Assembly (NCBI GenBank): GCA_963710975.1 | Contig: CAVQCG010000003.1 | Coordinates: 496,001-560,000, forward strand | Direction of reading: 5' to 3' | DNA from: JBBQXH01 sp963710975 | GTDB lineage: Bacteria > Actinomycetota > Thermoleophilia > Gaiellales > Gaiellaceae | Length of the DNA: 64,000 bases | Shown: positions 34,607 to 43,213 of the stretch, piece after piece | Position numbering within the stretch: position 1 is the stretch's first letter | Layout of the letters: every line of letters begins with the position of its first letter | Program-made: the position numbers and the translations under genes | The notes under the pieces: model-generated | Databases searched by the model: none | What the model was told of the DNA's origin: nothing | Seen by the model: the letters and a program-made list of their open reading frames with translations, nothing else

Positions 34607-34963
34607 ATGAATCCGTTCAACGCCGCATCGCTTGCAGAGCTCGAGGATTGGGGCCCGCTCGAGCCACCGCTCGGGCAACCCCTCGAGGGGCCGATGGCGA
34701 CTCGCGGGCTCACGCAGTGGGCATCTGCCGATGGGCGCATCGAGACGGGCACCTGGGAATGCGAGCCGGGCTTCTCCCGGTGGGAATACACCGGGAACGG
34801 CGAACTCATACACATTGTCTCCGGTTCGATGGAGGTCACACCGGACGGCGGCGAGACGGTGACGCTCGGCCCCGGCGACTCGATGACGTTCCCGACCGGC
34901 TGGAGCGGCACCTGGCGGATCACCGAGACCCTGCGGAAGGTCTACACGGTCTTCGACGCGTAG
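34607..34963 (+). CDS. DUF861/cupin_3-type protein ((S)-ureidoglycine aminohydrolase-like fold)
   Basis: A 118-aa protein behind GAGGGGAGGAGTCGG. WECEPGFSRWEYTGNGELIH, IVSGSMEVTPDGGETVTLGP and GDSMTFPTGWSGTWRITETL with a terminal RKVYTVFD are typical of cupin_3 (DUF861). Members are often small enzymes or accessory proteins of amino-acid and ureide catabolism. No precise role is visible. It is second in a cupin pair that is not duplicated from one ancestor, since motifs differ. Confidence 0.82.
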   Translation: MNPFNAASLAELEDWGPLEPPLGQPLEGPMATRGLTQWASADGRIETGTWECEPGFSRWEYTGNGELIHIVSGSMEVTPDGGETVTLGPGDSMTFPTGWSGTWRITETLRKVYTVFDA

Positions 34964-35282
34964 GGCTCCCCGAGCAGGGCCGCCGACGCGATGCGCTGCA
35001 CGTGCGCTGAGGTGTGACGCAACCCGCGTGAACTCTCCCCGGCCCGCCGCCTGTCGCTGTGAACAAGGCCCGCAACGCTCGTGTGAGACATGGCCGGAAA
35101 GGGCGACGCACCGGCGACGCACGCGGACAGGCGTCACAGCGCTGGAACGAAAAGCACCAAGAACGCGACGAGAGCGCGACGACCTTGCAACGTCTCCCGA
35201 GGGGTCTGACCCCGTTCATCGAACCCGTCTCGATCCGTCGCGGCGACGTAGTCGTTCATTCGGCTTCGGTAGGCTCCCCGGA
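34964..35282. other. 319-bp gap without a convincing gene; two complementary sequence pairs
   Basis: I see no credible coding sequence here: the open frames have poor codon use. CGCCTGTC (35048-35055) is complementary to GACAGGCG (35126-35133), and the adjoining GCTGTGA (35056-35062) to TCACAGC (35134-35140). The two pairs come in the same order and so cannot nest. They could form a pseudoknot in RNA or be a rearrangement scar. The glyoxalase promoter should also be in this gap. Confidence 0.4.
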
Positions 35283-35669
35283 ATGGAGCTCATTCACACC
35301 TGTTACCGCATTACGGACCCCGAGAAGTCCGTGGCGTTCTACGAGGCGCTCGGCTTCGAAGAGCGCCGCCGGCTGCCGATTCGCGAGGAAGCCGTCAACA
35401 TCTTCATGGGCCTGCCGGGGGACGGCGAACGCCTGGAGCTGACCTACAACTTCGGCGTCGACTCGTACGAGCTGGGCACTGGGTATGGCCACATCGCGCT
35501 GACGGTCGATGATCTGGATGCGGCGCTCGACCGCCTGGCCGCGCAAGGGATCGAACCGGAGCGACCGCCGTACACCATCCGCGAGGGCGGCTCCCGTCTG
35601 TGCTTCGTCCGTGACCCGGATCAGTACAGGGTGGAGCTCATCGAGCGGGTGCCGGGCGGAGACGTCTGA
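35283..35669 (+). CDS. VOC-family protein, glyoxalase I-like
   Basis: A start at ATG 35283 gives 128 aa: MELIHTCYRITDPEKSVAFY, then GLPGDGERLELTYNFGVDSY, GTGYGHIALTVDDLDAAL and CFVRDPDQYRVELIER. The four metal positions of glyoxalase I (His near residue 5, Glu in LELTYN, His in GHIAL, Glu in VELIE) are all present, as in bacterial lactoylglutathione lyases. It would isomerise the methylglyoxal-thiol hemithioacetal. In this organism the thiol may be mycothiol or another thiol. It follows the 319-bp gap and is not tightly linked to other genes. Confidence 0.88.
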   Translation: MELIHTCYRITDPEKSVAFYEALGFEERRRLPIREEAVNIFMGLPGDGERLELTYNFGVDSYELGTGYGHIALTVDDLDAALDRLAAQGIEPERPPYTIREGGSRLCFVRDPDQYRVELIERVPGGDV

Positions 35670-35728
35670 CTCAGCCGCCCGGCTGGCCGAATACGCCGGC
35701 CCGGGGGACAGGAAGTCGTGTTCCAGAA

Positions 35729-36325
35729 TTGGCGCCGCCCTTGAGTGATCTCGTCACCGGCGACGACGGGGTCACGCGTTGCGCGTGGGGCGCAGGCGAC
35801 CCGCTCTACCGCGCCTACCACGACCGCGAGTGGGGAAAGCCGCTGCACGGGGACGAGCTGCTCTACGAGCTGCTCACGCTCGAGGGGTTCCAGGCCGGGC
35901 TCTCCTGGCTCACGATTCTCCGCAAGCGCGAGGCCTTCAGAGCGGCCTTCGCCGGCTTCCGGATCGAAGCGGTCGCAGCCTTCACAGGGGACGACGTCGA
36001 CAGGTTGCTCGGCGATCCCGGCATCGTGAGGCACCGCGGCAAGATCGAGGCCGCGATCGGCAATGCGCGCGCGACGCTCGACCTTCCAGCCGGCCTCGAC
36101 AGCCTGGTCTGGTCACATGCTCCGACTCCTCGGGTCGGACGCTTTGAATCCTTTTCGGAGATCCCGGCCGTCACGCCTGAGTCGACCGCACTCTCAAAGG
36201 AGCTGAAGCGCCGAGGCTTCAGGTTCGTCGGGCCGACGACGGTCTACGCGTTCATGCAGTCAGCGGGCCTCGTCGACGATCACCTCGCCGGGTGTGAGAT
36301 CTCCGTGGCCGAGCGTGGGTCGTAG
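35729..36325 (+). CDS. tag: DNA-3-methyladenine glycosylase I
   Basis: The 198-aa protein shows the whole Tag signature: TRCAWGAGDPLYRAYHDREW (zinc Cys and His), ELLTLEGFQAGLSWLTILRK (helix-hairpin-helix region with the substrate Glu), FRFVGPTTVYAFMQSAGLVD, and a C-terminal DDHLAGCEI supplying the last zinc His and Cys. It excises 3-methyladenine from alkylated DNA. The start is TTG 35729 (MAPPLSD) or TTG 35741, both weak. The family usually starts a few residues before the first Cys, so either fits. It is convergent with the DUF4389 gene. Confidence 0.95.
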   Translation: MAPPLSDLVTGDDGVTRCAWGAGDPLYRAYHDREWGKPLHGDELLYELLTLEGFQAGLSWLTILRKREAFRAAFAGFRIEAVAAFTGDDVDRLLGDPGIVRHRGKIEAAIGNARATLDLPAGLDSLVWSHAPTPRVGRFESFSEIPAVTPESTALSKELKRRGFRFVGPTTVYAFMQSAGLVDDHLAGCEISVAERGS

Positions 36326-36346
36326 GGTCGGCTCGGCGGGAGGCGG

Positions 36347-37780
36347 TCAGCGGCCCAAGCGAAACGGTGGATACTCGTCCCGCATCAGGAAGGCGTAGGC
36401 GCAGACTCGGAACGTCCAGCGATTCATGCCGATGATGAAGCCGAACATGTCCCTCGGATACCTGGCCGTGAACAGGAGTGCCACGGCGGCAAGCAGCACG
36501 AGCAGGCCGATGAGGCCACCGCCCCAGAAGATCCAGCCCCAGTCGTAGTTGTCGCCGCCCCAGTCGCCCCAACCCCAGCGGGTGAAACCCCAGCTTCCGT
36601 TGAAGACCCCGATCACGAGGTAGTGAGGAATCGCGAGCAGCCACCACTTGACGAGCACGAGACCTCGTGAGAGCCGCTCCGGATAGGGGATCTCGAGCGT
36701 CGCCGGATAGTCGGGCTCCGGGCCGAGGCTGAACGGGGGATAGCGGTCTGTTCCGAGCGCGCTGTATGAGTAGAACGCGACGCGCCACGCCCATCGCAGA
36801 ACACCCACGTTGAAGTCGAAGATTCCTCGCGGGTAGCGCCCTGTGATGAGGATTGCGAAGAAGGCGATGACTGTCAGGAAGAAGAACGCGATCCCCAGGA
36901 AGGCGAGGACGATGTAGTGCGGGATTGCGAGAAGCCACTTCACGAGCCACAGCGCACGGCTGAGCGACGGATCGAGCGTGCCCTCGAGCTCGACCGGATA
37001 CGGCGCCGTCACGTCCGGTTCTGTCGATTCGCCGTGCACCGGTGACCCGGCGAGAGGAGCGCCCGCCGTCGCCAGCGCCAACGCATCGGTGTCGTCCGGA
37101 GGTCGCCGGTCGGAGCGCGCTCCGAGGAACACGAGGAGTCCTCCGACGGCCAGGAGCACGAGGCCGCCCGCGAGAAGGCCGATCGCAACCCAGATGATGA
37201 AGCCGGCCTTTGCGGCGACGGTTGCGTCGATGGCGATGTCCGCCGACGCGTCGGCGTTCATGGCGACGATCGCCCAGTCGCCGCCGGTTACGTCCCAGAG
37301 CACGGTCTGCTCGCCGGAGCCCGATGCCGATGCGACCCAGAAGGTCTCACCGTCAGGGGCGGGGGGTTTCGTCGTTCCCTCGATGCGACGGTACTCGATG
37401 TCCTCAGGCGCCTGGGAATCGGAGAACCCGACGTCTTTCACCTCGTCGTGTGCGACACCGGCGAGGTACGAGTCGACGTCCTCCTCCTGTGCGATTCCGA
37501 GGAAGATGTCCTTGCCGTTCTGGCTCGTGCCGCGGATTCGAACCTGTGCGAGCCGTCCTTTCCTGAAGAGCTCGTCGGGAACGTCGGCGATCTCGATACC
37601 CTCGGCCGTGAGCGCGTACGCGTCGGACCGGAGTGCAAGAACCCCTGACGTGTAGAAGCCCTGGTCGTCTCGCTGGGTCTCGTGTGCCCAGAGAAGGAAG
37701 CCGCCGCCCGCAAGCAGGGCGAGACCGATCAGCGCAACGAGGCTTCCGACGACGATGAGGACAACACGGCCGGCACGCAT
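36347..37780 (-). CDS. Membrane protein with two DUF4389 domains
   Basis: This 477-aa protein has an N-terminal TM helix (about 6-30), then an approximately 150-residue extracytoplasmic domain (DVPDELFRKGRLAQVRIRGT to NADASADIAIDATVAAK), and a second TM (about 190-215). Two DUF4389 units follow: WLVKWLLAIPHYIVLAFLGI with GRYPRGIFDFNVGVLRWAWR, and LVKWWLLAIPHYLVIGVFNG with ARYPRDMFGFIIGMNRWTFR. The repeated LAIPHY...RYPR..F pattern shows internal duplication. Function is unknown; I infer an envelope protein. ATG 37780 is used. The preceding 145 bp hold no gene. Confidence 0.85.
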   Translation of the reverse strand: MRAGRVVLIVVGSLVALIGLALLAGGGFLLWAHETQRDDQGFYTSGVLALRSDAYALTAEGIEIADVPDELFRKGRLAQVRIRGTSQNGKDIFLGIAQEEDVDSYLAGVAHDEVKDVGFSDSQAPEDIEYRRIEGTTKPPAPDGETFWVASASGSGEQTVLWDVTGGDWAIVAMNADASADIAIDATVAAKAGFIIWVAIGLLAGGLVLLAVGGLLVFLGARSDRRPPDDTDALALATAGAPLAGSPVHGESTEPDVTAPYPVELEGTLDPSLSRALWLVKWLLAIPHYIVLAFLGIAFFFLTVIAFFAILITGRYPRGIFDFNVGVLRWAWRVAFYSYSALGTDRYPPFSLGPEPDYPATLEIPYPERLSRGLVLVKWWLLAIPHYLVIGVFNGSWGFTRWGWGDWGGDNYDWGWIFWGGGLIGLLVLLAAVALLFTARYPRDMFGFIIGMNRWTFRVCAYAFLMRDEYPPFRLGR

Positions 37781-37925
37781 GCGTCGAGCCTAGCGCGGCG
37801 GAGTGGACGAGGCAGGATTGGGGCTCGTCGTCTTCCGATCGATGTCACACATGAGTCTCACTGTCGTGACGATTCTATGACTCGCGAGGCGAGTTTCGGT
37901 CGTGACTGCCGAGTACCCTCGACGC

Positions 37926-38195
37926 ATGAGGAAGATCGCAACGCCGTGGGGACAGGCGACCGTCGTGGAGGAGGTCGTTCTTCCCCAGGATGCGGACGGC
38001 CGGGAGTTCGCCTCGCTCGTTCAGTTGCTCGAGGGGTCGGATGGTGCGCCGCTCATTCGGTTTGCCTACACGACCGACGGCTCGGTGCGGCGTGGTCCGG
38101 TGACCCTTCGCGGCGAAGACGTCGAGCGACTTCGCGCCGGGCTTGCCGACCGGAAGGCGTTGGCCCGGGCACTCGGACTCAGGCCGAGGAGGTGA
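37926..38195 (+). CDS. 89-aa conserved-looking hypothetical protein
   Basis: From ATG 37926 (GTG 37902 would add eight residues) the small protein reads MRKIATPWGQATVVEEVVLP, then LVQLLEGSDGAPLIRFAYTT and VTLRGEDVERLRAGLADRKA. It is a compact beta-rich N-terminal half with a C-terminal helix and normal codon bias for the window. I do not recognise the family. It stands alone on the plus strand between the divergent DUF4389 gene and the convergent purQ. Its stop is 31 bp from the purQ stop. Confidence 0.65.
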   Translation: MRKIATPWGQATVVEEVVLPQDADGREFASLVQLLEGSDGAPLIRFAYTTDGSVRRGPVTLRGEDVERLRAGLADRKALARALGLRPRR

Positions 38196-38226
38196 TAGTG
38201 GCCGAGAACGTGACCAGCAGCTGCCG

Positions 38227-38925
38227 TCAGACGGGAACGGGCAGCCTGTTCCGGGCGGCATCGACGAGCGAGCCGACGATGAGTGCGCCGTCCGTCGATC
38301 CGTAGAGCGCATCGACGGCGTGCTCCGGGTGTGGCATGAGACCGAGAACGTTGCCCGCCCGATTGGTGACGCCCGCCACGTCTGCAACGGAGCCATTCGG
38401 ATTCGCGCCGGGCGCATACCGAAGCGCGATCTGACCGCTTGCCTCGAGGTCGGCGACGAGATCCGCTGGAGCGAACCAGCATCCCTCACCGTGCTTGACC
38501 GGGATCATGAGCTCGTCACCCGTGCGACAACGGGAGAGGATTGGCGCTGGGCGTTCGACGCGAACCTTGACGTCCTCGCAGACGAAACGGAGAGACTCGT
38601 TTGGCCGCAGAACACCGGGAAGGAGCCCTGCCTCGCAGAGAATCTGAAAGCCGTTGCACACGCCGAGGACCGGACCACCGGCCGACGCAAACCGGGCGAC
38701 GTCAGCCATGACCGGCGCGAAACGGGCGATCGCCCCGCAGCGCAGGTAGTCGCCGTAGGAGAATCCGCCGGGAAGAACGACGCCGGCGACGGCGGGCAGC
38801 TCTGGCTCGGCGTGCCAGACGCGCACAGCCTCACCACCGACCGTCTCGACCGCGAGGGCGGCGTCCCCGTCGTCGTTCGAGCCGGGAAAGACGATGACGC
38901 CGATTCGAGGCCGGGGATCGCTCAC
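38227..38925 (-). CDS. purQ: Phosphoribosylformylglycinamidine synthase subunit PurQ
   Basis: GTG 38925, preceded by GGGGAGGGA, yields a 232-aa class I glutaminase. RIGVIVFPGSNDDGDAAL starts the domain. GGPVLGVCNGFQILCEAGLL holds the nucleophile Cys, and GLMPHPEHAVDALYGSTDG carries the catalytic His and Glu. It supplies ammonia to PurL in the FGAR amidotransferase complex. It is the last gene of the purD-E-B-C-S-Q run and follows purS by 52 bp. Upstream open frame in the same phase is not coding. Confidence 0.96.
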   Translation of the reverse strand: MSDPRPRIGVIVFPGSNDDGDAALAVETVGGEAVRVWHAEPELPAVAGVVLPGGFSYGDYLRCGAIARFAPVMADVARFASAGGPVLGVCNGFQILCEAGLLPGVLRPNESLRFVCEDVKVRVERPAPILSRCRTGDELMIPVKHGEGCWFAPADLVADLEASGQIALRYAPGANPNGSVADVAGVTNRAGNVLGLMPHPEHAVDALYGSTDGALIVGSLVDAARNRLPVPV

Positions 38926-38977
38926 ACGAGTCCCTCCCCGAGTAACGAAAGATCGTGGCGCACGCGCGGAAGGCTTC

Positions 38978-39229
38978 TCACGCGTCTCCCGACTCGAGGA
39001 TCTGGATGTCGAAGCTCTCGATGAGGGGGTTGGAAAGAAGTCGTGCACACATCTCCTCGACCTCCGTGCGAGCCTGGTCGGGCGAGGCCGCGTCGAGCTC
39101 GAGGTCGATCAGCCGGCCGACCCGCGCATCTCGAACGCCGAAGCCGAGATGGACGAGGGACGAGCGAACCGCGTCGCCCTGCGGGTCGAGAATGCCGGAC
39201 TTCGGCCGGACGAGCACGGTGGCCTTCAC
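38978..39229 (-). CDS. purS: Phosphoribosylformylglycinamidine synthase subunit PurS
   Basis: An 83-aa protein with the full PurS pattern: KATVLVRPKSGILDPQGDAV, LGFGVRDARVGRLIDLELD and a C-terminal LLSNPLIESFDIQI. PurS dimers bridge PurQ and small PurL for ammonia channelling. Its ATG overlaps the purC stop (ATGA). The presence of PurS and PurQ as separate proteins agrees with the 711-aa PurL at 30-32 kb. Confidence 0.96.
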   Translation of the reverse strand: MKATVLVRPKSGILDPQGDAVRSSLVHLGFGVRDARVGRLIDLELDAASPDQARTEVEEMCARLLSNPLIESFDIQILESGDA

Positions 39230-40089
39230 CGAAGCACGACGCTGGGGTCAGCGGTATAGGACTCGAAGGAGATGCCGGTGATCCGTTCGAAGGCTTCGAC
39301 GTATCGAGCCCGAGTCCCGGTCACCACGCTGTCCGGAAGCTCCGGGCCGGGTGGGGTCTTCTCCCAGGCGAGCGTTTCGGTGTAGTCCCTGACGTACTGC
39401 TTGTCGAACGAGGGCTGCGAGCGGCCTGGCTCGTACTCGTCTGCAGGCCAGAAGCGCGACGAGTCCGGCGTCATGACTTCGTCGGCGAGGACGAGTTGCC
39501 CATCGCGATTCTGGCCGAACTCGAACTTCGTGTCGGCGAGGATGATTCCGCGACTCCGTGCATGGTCCGCGCCGTAGCGATAGAGCGCGATCGAGAGCCG
39601 CTCGACCTCGCTGAACAGGTCGGCGCCGACGACACGCGCCGCTTCCTCGCGGGAGATGTTCTCGTCGTGCCCGGTCTGGGCCTTGGTGGCCGGGGTGAAG
39701 ATCGGCTCGGGGAGTCGATCCGACTCCTGGAGCCCGGGAGGCAGCTCGTGGCCCGACGTCGTTCCCGTCCGCTGGTAGTCCTTCCAGCCCGAGCCGGCAA
39801 GGTAGCCGCGGACGACGCACTCGATGGGGAGCATCTCGAGCTTCTGCACTTCGGTCGACCGCCCATCGGAGCGCAGCTCGAGCAGGTGATTCGCCACGAG
39901 CTCGCGCGTGCGCGCGAACCAGAAGCCGGAGAGTCCGGTGAGCACGCGACCCTTGTCGGGGATGTCGGTTGGCAGGACGACGTCGAAGACCGAGATCCGG
40001 TCGCTTGCCACGAGGAGCAGGCGCTCCTCGTCGAGTTGGAAGATCTCGCGGACTTTCCCGCTTGCGACATGCACTGCGGTTTCAGACAC
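39226..40089 (-). CDS. purC: Phosphoribosylaminoimidazole-succinocarboxamide synthase
   Basis: GTG 40089, overlapping the purB end by 8 bp, gives a 287-aa SAICAR synthetase. Motifs are ASGKVREIFQLDEERLLLVA, SDRISVFDVVLPTDIPDKG, IECVVRGYLAGSGWKDY, IFTPATKAQTGHDENIS, GIILADTKFEFG and LADEVMTPDSSRFW. It ligates aspartate to CAIR with ATP. Length and motif order match the longer (about 290 aa) PurC subgroup found in many actinobacteria. It is coupled to purS downstream. Confidence 0.96.
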   Translation of the reverse strand: MSETAVHVASGKVREIFQLDEERLLLVASDRISVFDVVLPTDIPDKGRVLTGLSGFWFARTRELVANHLLELRSDGRSTEVQKLEMLPIECVVRGYLAGSGWKDYQRTGTTSGHELPPGLQESDRLPEPIFTPATKAQTGHDENISREEAARVVGADLFSEVERLSIALYRYGADHARSRGIILADTKFEFGQNRDGQLVLADEVMTPDSSRFWPADEYEPGRSQPSFDKQYVRDYTETLAWEKTPPGPELPDSVVTGTRARYVEAFERITGISFESYTADPSVVLR

Positions 40090-41408
40090 TGACGGGCTCC
40101 CCTCTGGCGGCGAGCGCGGCGAGGCGCTCGAACAGGACGTCGACATGCTGCAGGACCTCGTTGAGGTCGAAGGCTCGGGCGATTCCATCCGCGCCCAAGC
40201 GCGCGGCGATGCCCGGATCGTCCTCGCAGAGCTGACGGAAGTCTCGATCCTCCTCCCAGGCGCGAAGGGCATGGCGTTGCACCAGTCGATAGGCGTCATC
40301 ACGAGACAGGCCGGACTCGACGAGGGCGAGCAGGACGCGCTGGCTGAAGACGAGCCCGTGGGACTCGTCCAGGTTTCGGCGCATCCGTCCAGGATCGACC
40401 ACGAGCCCGTCGACGAGCCAGGTGAATCGGTCGAGCATGTAGTCGATCGCGAGGAATGAGTCGGGCAGGATCACGCGCTCCGCACTCGAGTGGGAGATGT
40501 CGCGCTCGTGCCACAGAACGACGTTCTCGAGGCCGACGAGCGCGTTCGCCCGGACCACGCGCGCGAGTCCCGAGATGCGCTCCGCCACCACTGGATTGCG
40601 CTTGTGCGGCATCGCGGAGGAGCCCTTCTGGCCTCGCCCGAACGGCTCCATCACCTCGCGGACCTCCGTTCGTGCGAGATGTGCGGACCTCTGTTGCGAA
40701 GCGGTCGAGCGACGCGGCGAGCAGTGCGAGCGCCCCGAGCAACTCGGCGTGGCGGTCACGCGGAATGACCTGTGTCGCCACCGGCTCTCGTTCGAGCCCG
40801 AGCCGCTCGCACACGATGCGCTCGACCTCCGGTTCGCCACCGGCGTAGACGCCGACAGTGCCTGACAGCTTGCCGACGCGCATCCCTTCGACGGCCCGGG
40901 CGAGCCGGTCGCGGTTACGGTCGAGCTCGAACGCCCAACCAGCGAGCTTTGCTCCGAACGTGATCGGCTCGGCGTGGACGCCGTGGGTTCGACCGACCAT
41001 CGGGGTCGCACGATGCTCGTTGGCTCGGCGAATCACGGCTGCAAGCGCCTTGTCCACGCCCGAGAGAACGAGCGCGCCCGCCTCCCGAACCTGGAGCGCC
41101 AGAGCCGTGTCGAGCACGTCGGACGACGTCAGGCCGAAATGGAGCCACCGGGCTGACGGCCCGACCTGCTCGGCCACCGCGTCCACGAAGGCTGCGACGT
41201 CGTGATGGGTGAGGGCTTCGATCTCCCCAACGCGCTCCGGCGACGGTGTCACTGCCGACCTGCGGAGCGCCTCGGCTGCCTCCGCGGGCACAACGCCCAG
41301 CTCGGCCCATGCATCCGTGGCGGCAAGCTCCACCTCGAGCCAGCGTGCGAGCTTGGACTCCTCCGACCAGATCGCTGTCATGGCCGGGCGGGAGTAGCGC
41401 GGGATCAC
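40082..41408 (-). pseudogene. purB: Adenylosuccinate lyase, coding frame interrupted by one +1 shift
   Basis: From GTG 41408 the frame encodes HFGLTSSDVLDTALALQ, PMVGRTHGVHAEPITFG and ASLDRFATEVR. It is then broken by a surplus base at about 40682. Removing it restores HLARTEVREVMEPFGRGQKG and SSAMPHKRNPVVAERISGLAR, the fumarase/ASL signature with the mobile catalytic Ser, to the end at 40082. Repaired length is about 441 aa, normal for PurB. The enzyme acts twice in purine synthesis (SAICAR to AICAR, adenylosuccinate to AMP). Because both halves are perfectly conserved and the gene lies within an intact pur operon, a sequence error is more likely than real inactivation. Confidence 0.93.
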
Positions 41409-41456
41409 CCCGACATTCTACGGGCGGCGCCTGTCGCTCTCCAGGGAACGGCGGGC

Positions 41457-41954
41457 CTACAGGGTTGCCGGGGGCGAGCCGGGGTAACCGCCACCCTGCG
41501 CGAGGATCTTGGCCGCCAACACTGCCGCGTTCTTCGACCCGTTGATCGACACGCAGGCGACAGGGACGCCGGGAGGCATCTGAACGATCGAAAGGATTGC
41601 GTCGAGCCCGCCCATGACGCTCTTCGAAGATGTGAGAGGCACGCCGATAACCGGCAGATCCGTGTACGCCGCCACGACGCCCGGGAGTGCCGCGGCCATG
41701 CCGGCAGCCGCGATGATCACACGCACGCCGCGTAGCGCGGCCGTCGACGCGTACTCGGCAACACCCCGTGGATCGCGGTGGGCTGAGAGCACGCTGAGCT
41801 CGTTCGAGATCCCGCGAGTGTTCAGCTCCTCGACCGCAGCTTCCATGATCTCGCGGTCGGACTCGGAGCCGATCAGGATGCCGACGAGCGGTCCCTGCTC
41901 TGTGTACTCCTCGAAGATCGCGGTCGGTGCGGGCGCTGCGTCAGGCTGAGACAT
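41457..41954 (-). CDS. purE: N5-carboxyaminoimidazole ribonucleotide mutase, class I PurE
   Basis: The 165-aa protein shows GILIGSESDREIMEAAVEEL, SVLSAHRDPRGVAEYA (active-site SAHR), IIAAAGMAAALPGVVAAYT and PVIGVPLTSSKSVMGGLDAI. These are class I PurE motifs for conversion of N5-CAIR to CAIR. A class I PurE needs PurK, which is not in the window. A leader of about 22 residues precedes the fold. It starts 17 bp after the purD stop and ends 49 bp before purB. Confidence 0.95.
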   Translation of the reverse strand: MSQPDAAPAPTAIFEEYTEQGPLVGILIGSESDREIMEAAVEELNTRGISNELSVLSAHRDPRGVAEYASTAALRGVRVIIAAAGMAAALPGVVAAYTDLPVIGVPLTSSKSVMGGLDAILSIVQMPPGVPVACVSINGSKNAAVLAAKILAQGGGYPGSPPATL

Positions 41955-41970
41955 GGGTGGTCATCTCAGA

Positions 41971-43179
41971 TCAAGCCTCATCAAGTCCGATGTCGCGCCG
42001 GTACTGGGCGCCGGGGAAGTCTATTCGAGCAACGGCTGCATAGGCCATCTCACGCGCGGCAGCACAGGTGGCTCCGGTTGCGGTCACGTTCAGCACCCGT
42101 CCGCCGGCGCTCAGGAGCGTCCCGTTCCGTCTCGCCGTACCTGCGTGGAACACCATCGCGCCGAGTGACTCCGCGTCTTCGATGCCGCTGATCTCGACGC
42201 CAACCTCGTTCGACTCCGGATATCCCTTCGACGCCATGACCACCGTGACCGCGCAACCGGTCGACTCGTCGATCGTGATCGCCCCGAGATCGCCTTCCGC
42301 CGCCGACCGCAGGAGGTGCAGAAGATCGCCGCCGATTCGCGGCACGACGACCTGCGTCTCCGGATCGCCGAAGCGACAGTTGAACTCGAGGACTCTCGGT
42401 CCGCTCTCCGTCAGCATCAGCCCCGCATAGAGGAGTCCGACGAACGGCGAGCCGCGCCGGGCGAGCTGCTCGAGAACCGGGCGGTGGACGGTGTCGAGAA
42501 GCTGCTCGGTCTCGCCGGGTCCGATCGCAGGGACTGGCGAGAAGGCACCCATGCCGCCGGTGTTCGGCCCGGCGTCGCCGTCGAGCAGCCGCTTGTAGTC
42601 CTGCGCTGCCGGAAGCGCCACTGCGTTCGAGCCGTCGCAGATAGCGAACAGCGAGGCCTCGCGGCCTTCGAGGAGCTCCTCGACGACGAGCTGGTCGCCG
42701 AGCGCGTGCGCCCTGGGAAGCGCTGCGTCGAGCTCGCTCTGCGTGTGGCAGACGAAGACCCCCTTGCCCGCGGCGAGCCCGTCGAACTTCACGACGCAGG
42801 GAGCCCGCGGCTTGTCGAGGCTCGCCGCCGTCTGGACGCCTGCAGCCTGCATCACCTCCTTCGCAAAGGTCTTCGAGCCTTCGATCTGCGCTGCGGCTGC
42901 TCCCGGACCGAAGACCGAGACGCCGGTGCGGCGGAGCGCATCCGCAACCCCTGCGACGAGCGGCGCTTCCGGCCCGATCACAGCGAGATCGATGCGAAGC
43001 GCACGGCAGAGGTCGATCAGTCCGTCGGTATCCTCGGAGCGCACAGGATGACAGCGTCCGAGCCTTGCGATCCCGGGGTTTCCCGGGGCCGCGTGGAGCT
43101 CGGTGAGCCCGGGGCTCGTCACCAGGGCCCGGACGAGTGCGTGCTCGCGACCTCCCGAGCCGACGACGAGGACTTTCAC
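41971..43179 (-). CDS. purD: Phosphoribosylamine-glycine ligase
   Basis: GTG 43179 gives a 402-aa ATP-grasp enzyme starting MKVLVVGSGGREHALVRALV. GNPGIARLG, VIGPEAPLVAGVADAL, GSKTFAKEVMQAAGVQTA, PCVVKFDGLAAGKGVFVC, DAGPNTGGMGAFSPVP and LEFNCRFGDPETQVVVPRI are all diagnostic of GAR synthetase. It adds glycine to phosphoribosylamine made by PurF. It is the first gene of the purD-E-B-C-S-Q unit. An in-phase open stretch upstream is non-coding and excluded. Confidence 0.96.
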   Translation of the reverse strand: MKVLVVGSGGREHALVRALVTSPGLTELHAAPGNPGIARLGRCHPVRSEDTDGLIDLCRALRIDLAVIGPEAPLVAGVADALRRTGVSVFGPGAAAAQIEGSKTFAKEVMQAAGVQTAASLDKPRAPCVVKFDGLAAGKGVFVCHTQSELDAALPRAHALGDQLVVEELLEGREASLFAICDGSNAVALPAAQDYKRLLDGDAGPNTGGMGAFSPVPAIGPGETEQLLDTVHRPVLEQLARRGSPFVGLLYAGLMLTESGPRVLEFNCRFGDPETQVVVPRIGGDLLHLLRSAAEGDLGAITIDESTGCAVTVVMASKGYPESNEVGVEISGIEDAESLGAMVFHAGTARRNGTLLSAGGRVLNVTATGATCAAAREMAYAAVARIDFPGAQYRRDIGLDEA

Positions 43180-43213
43180 GGCGGCGAGTCTACTCAGAAC
43201 CCGCTTGGGAAAG

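Noticed and set aside
40670..40695. Programmed +1 frameshifting in purB
   Set aside because: No slow codon or stop at the shift site and no stimulatory structure was seen. The same kind of shift occurs in unrelated genes, so an error is simpler.
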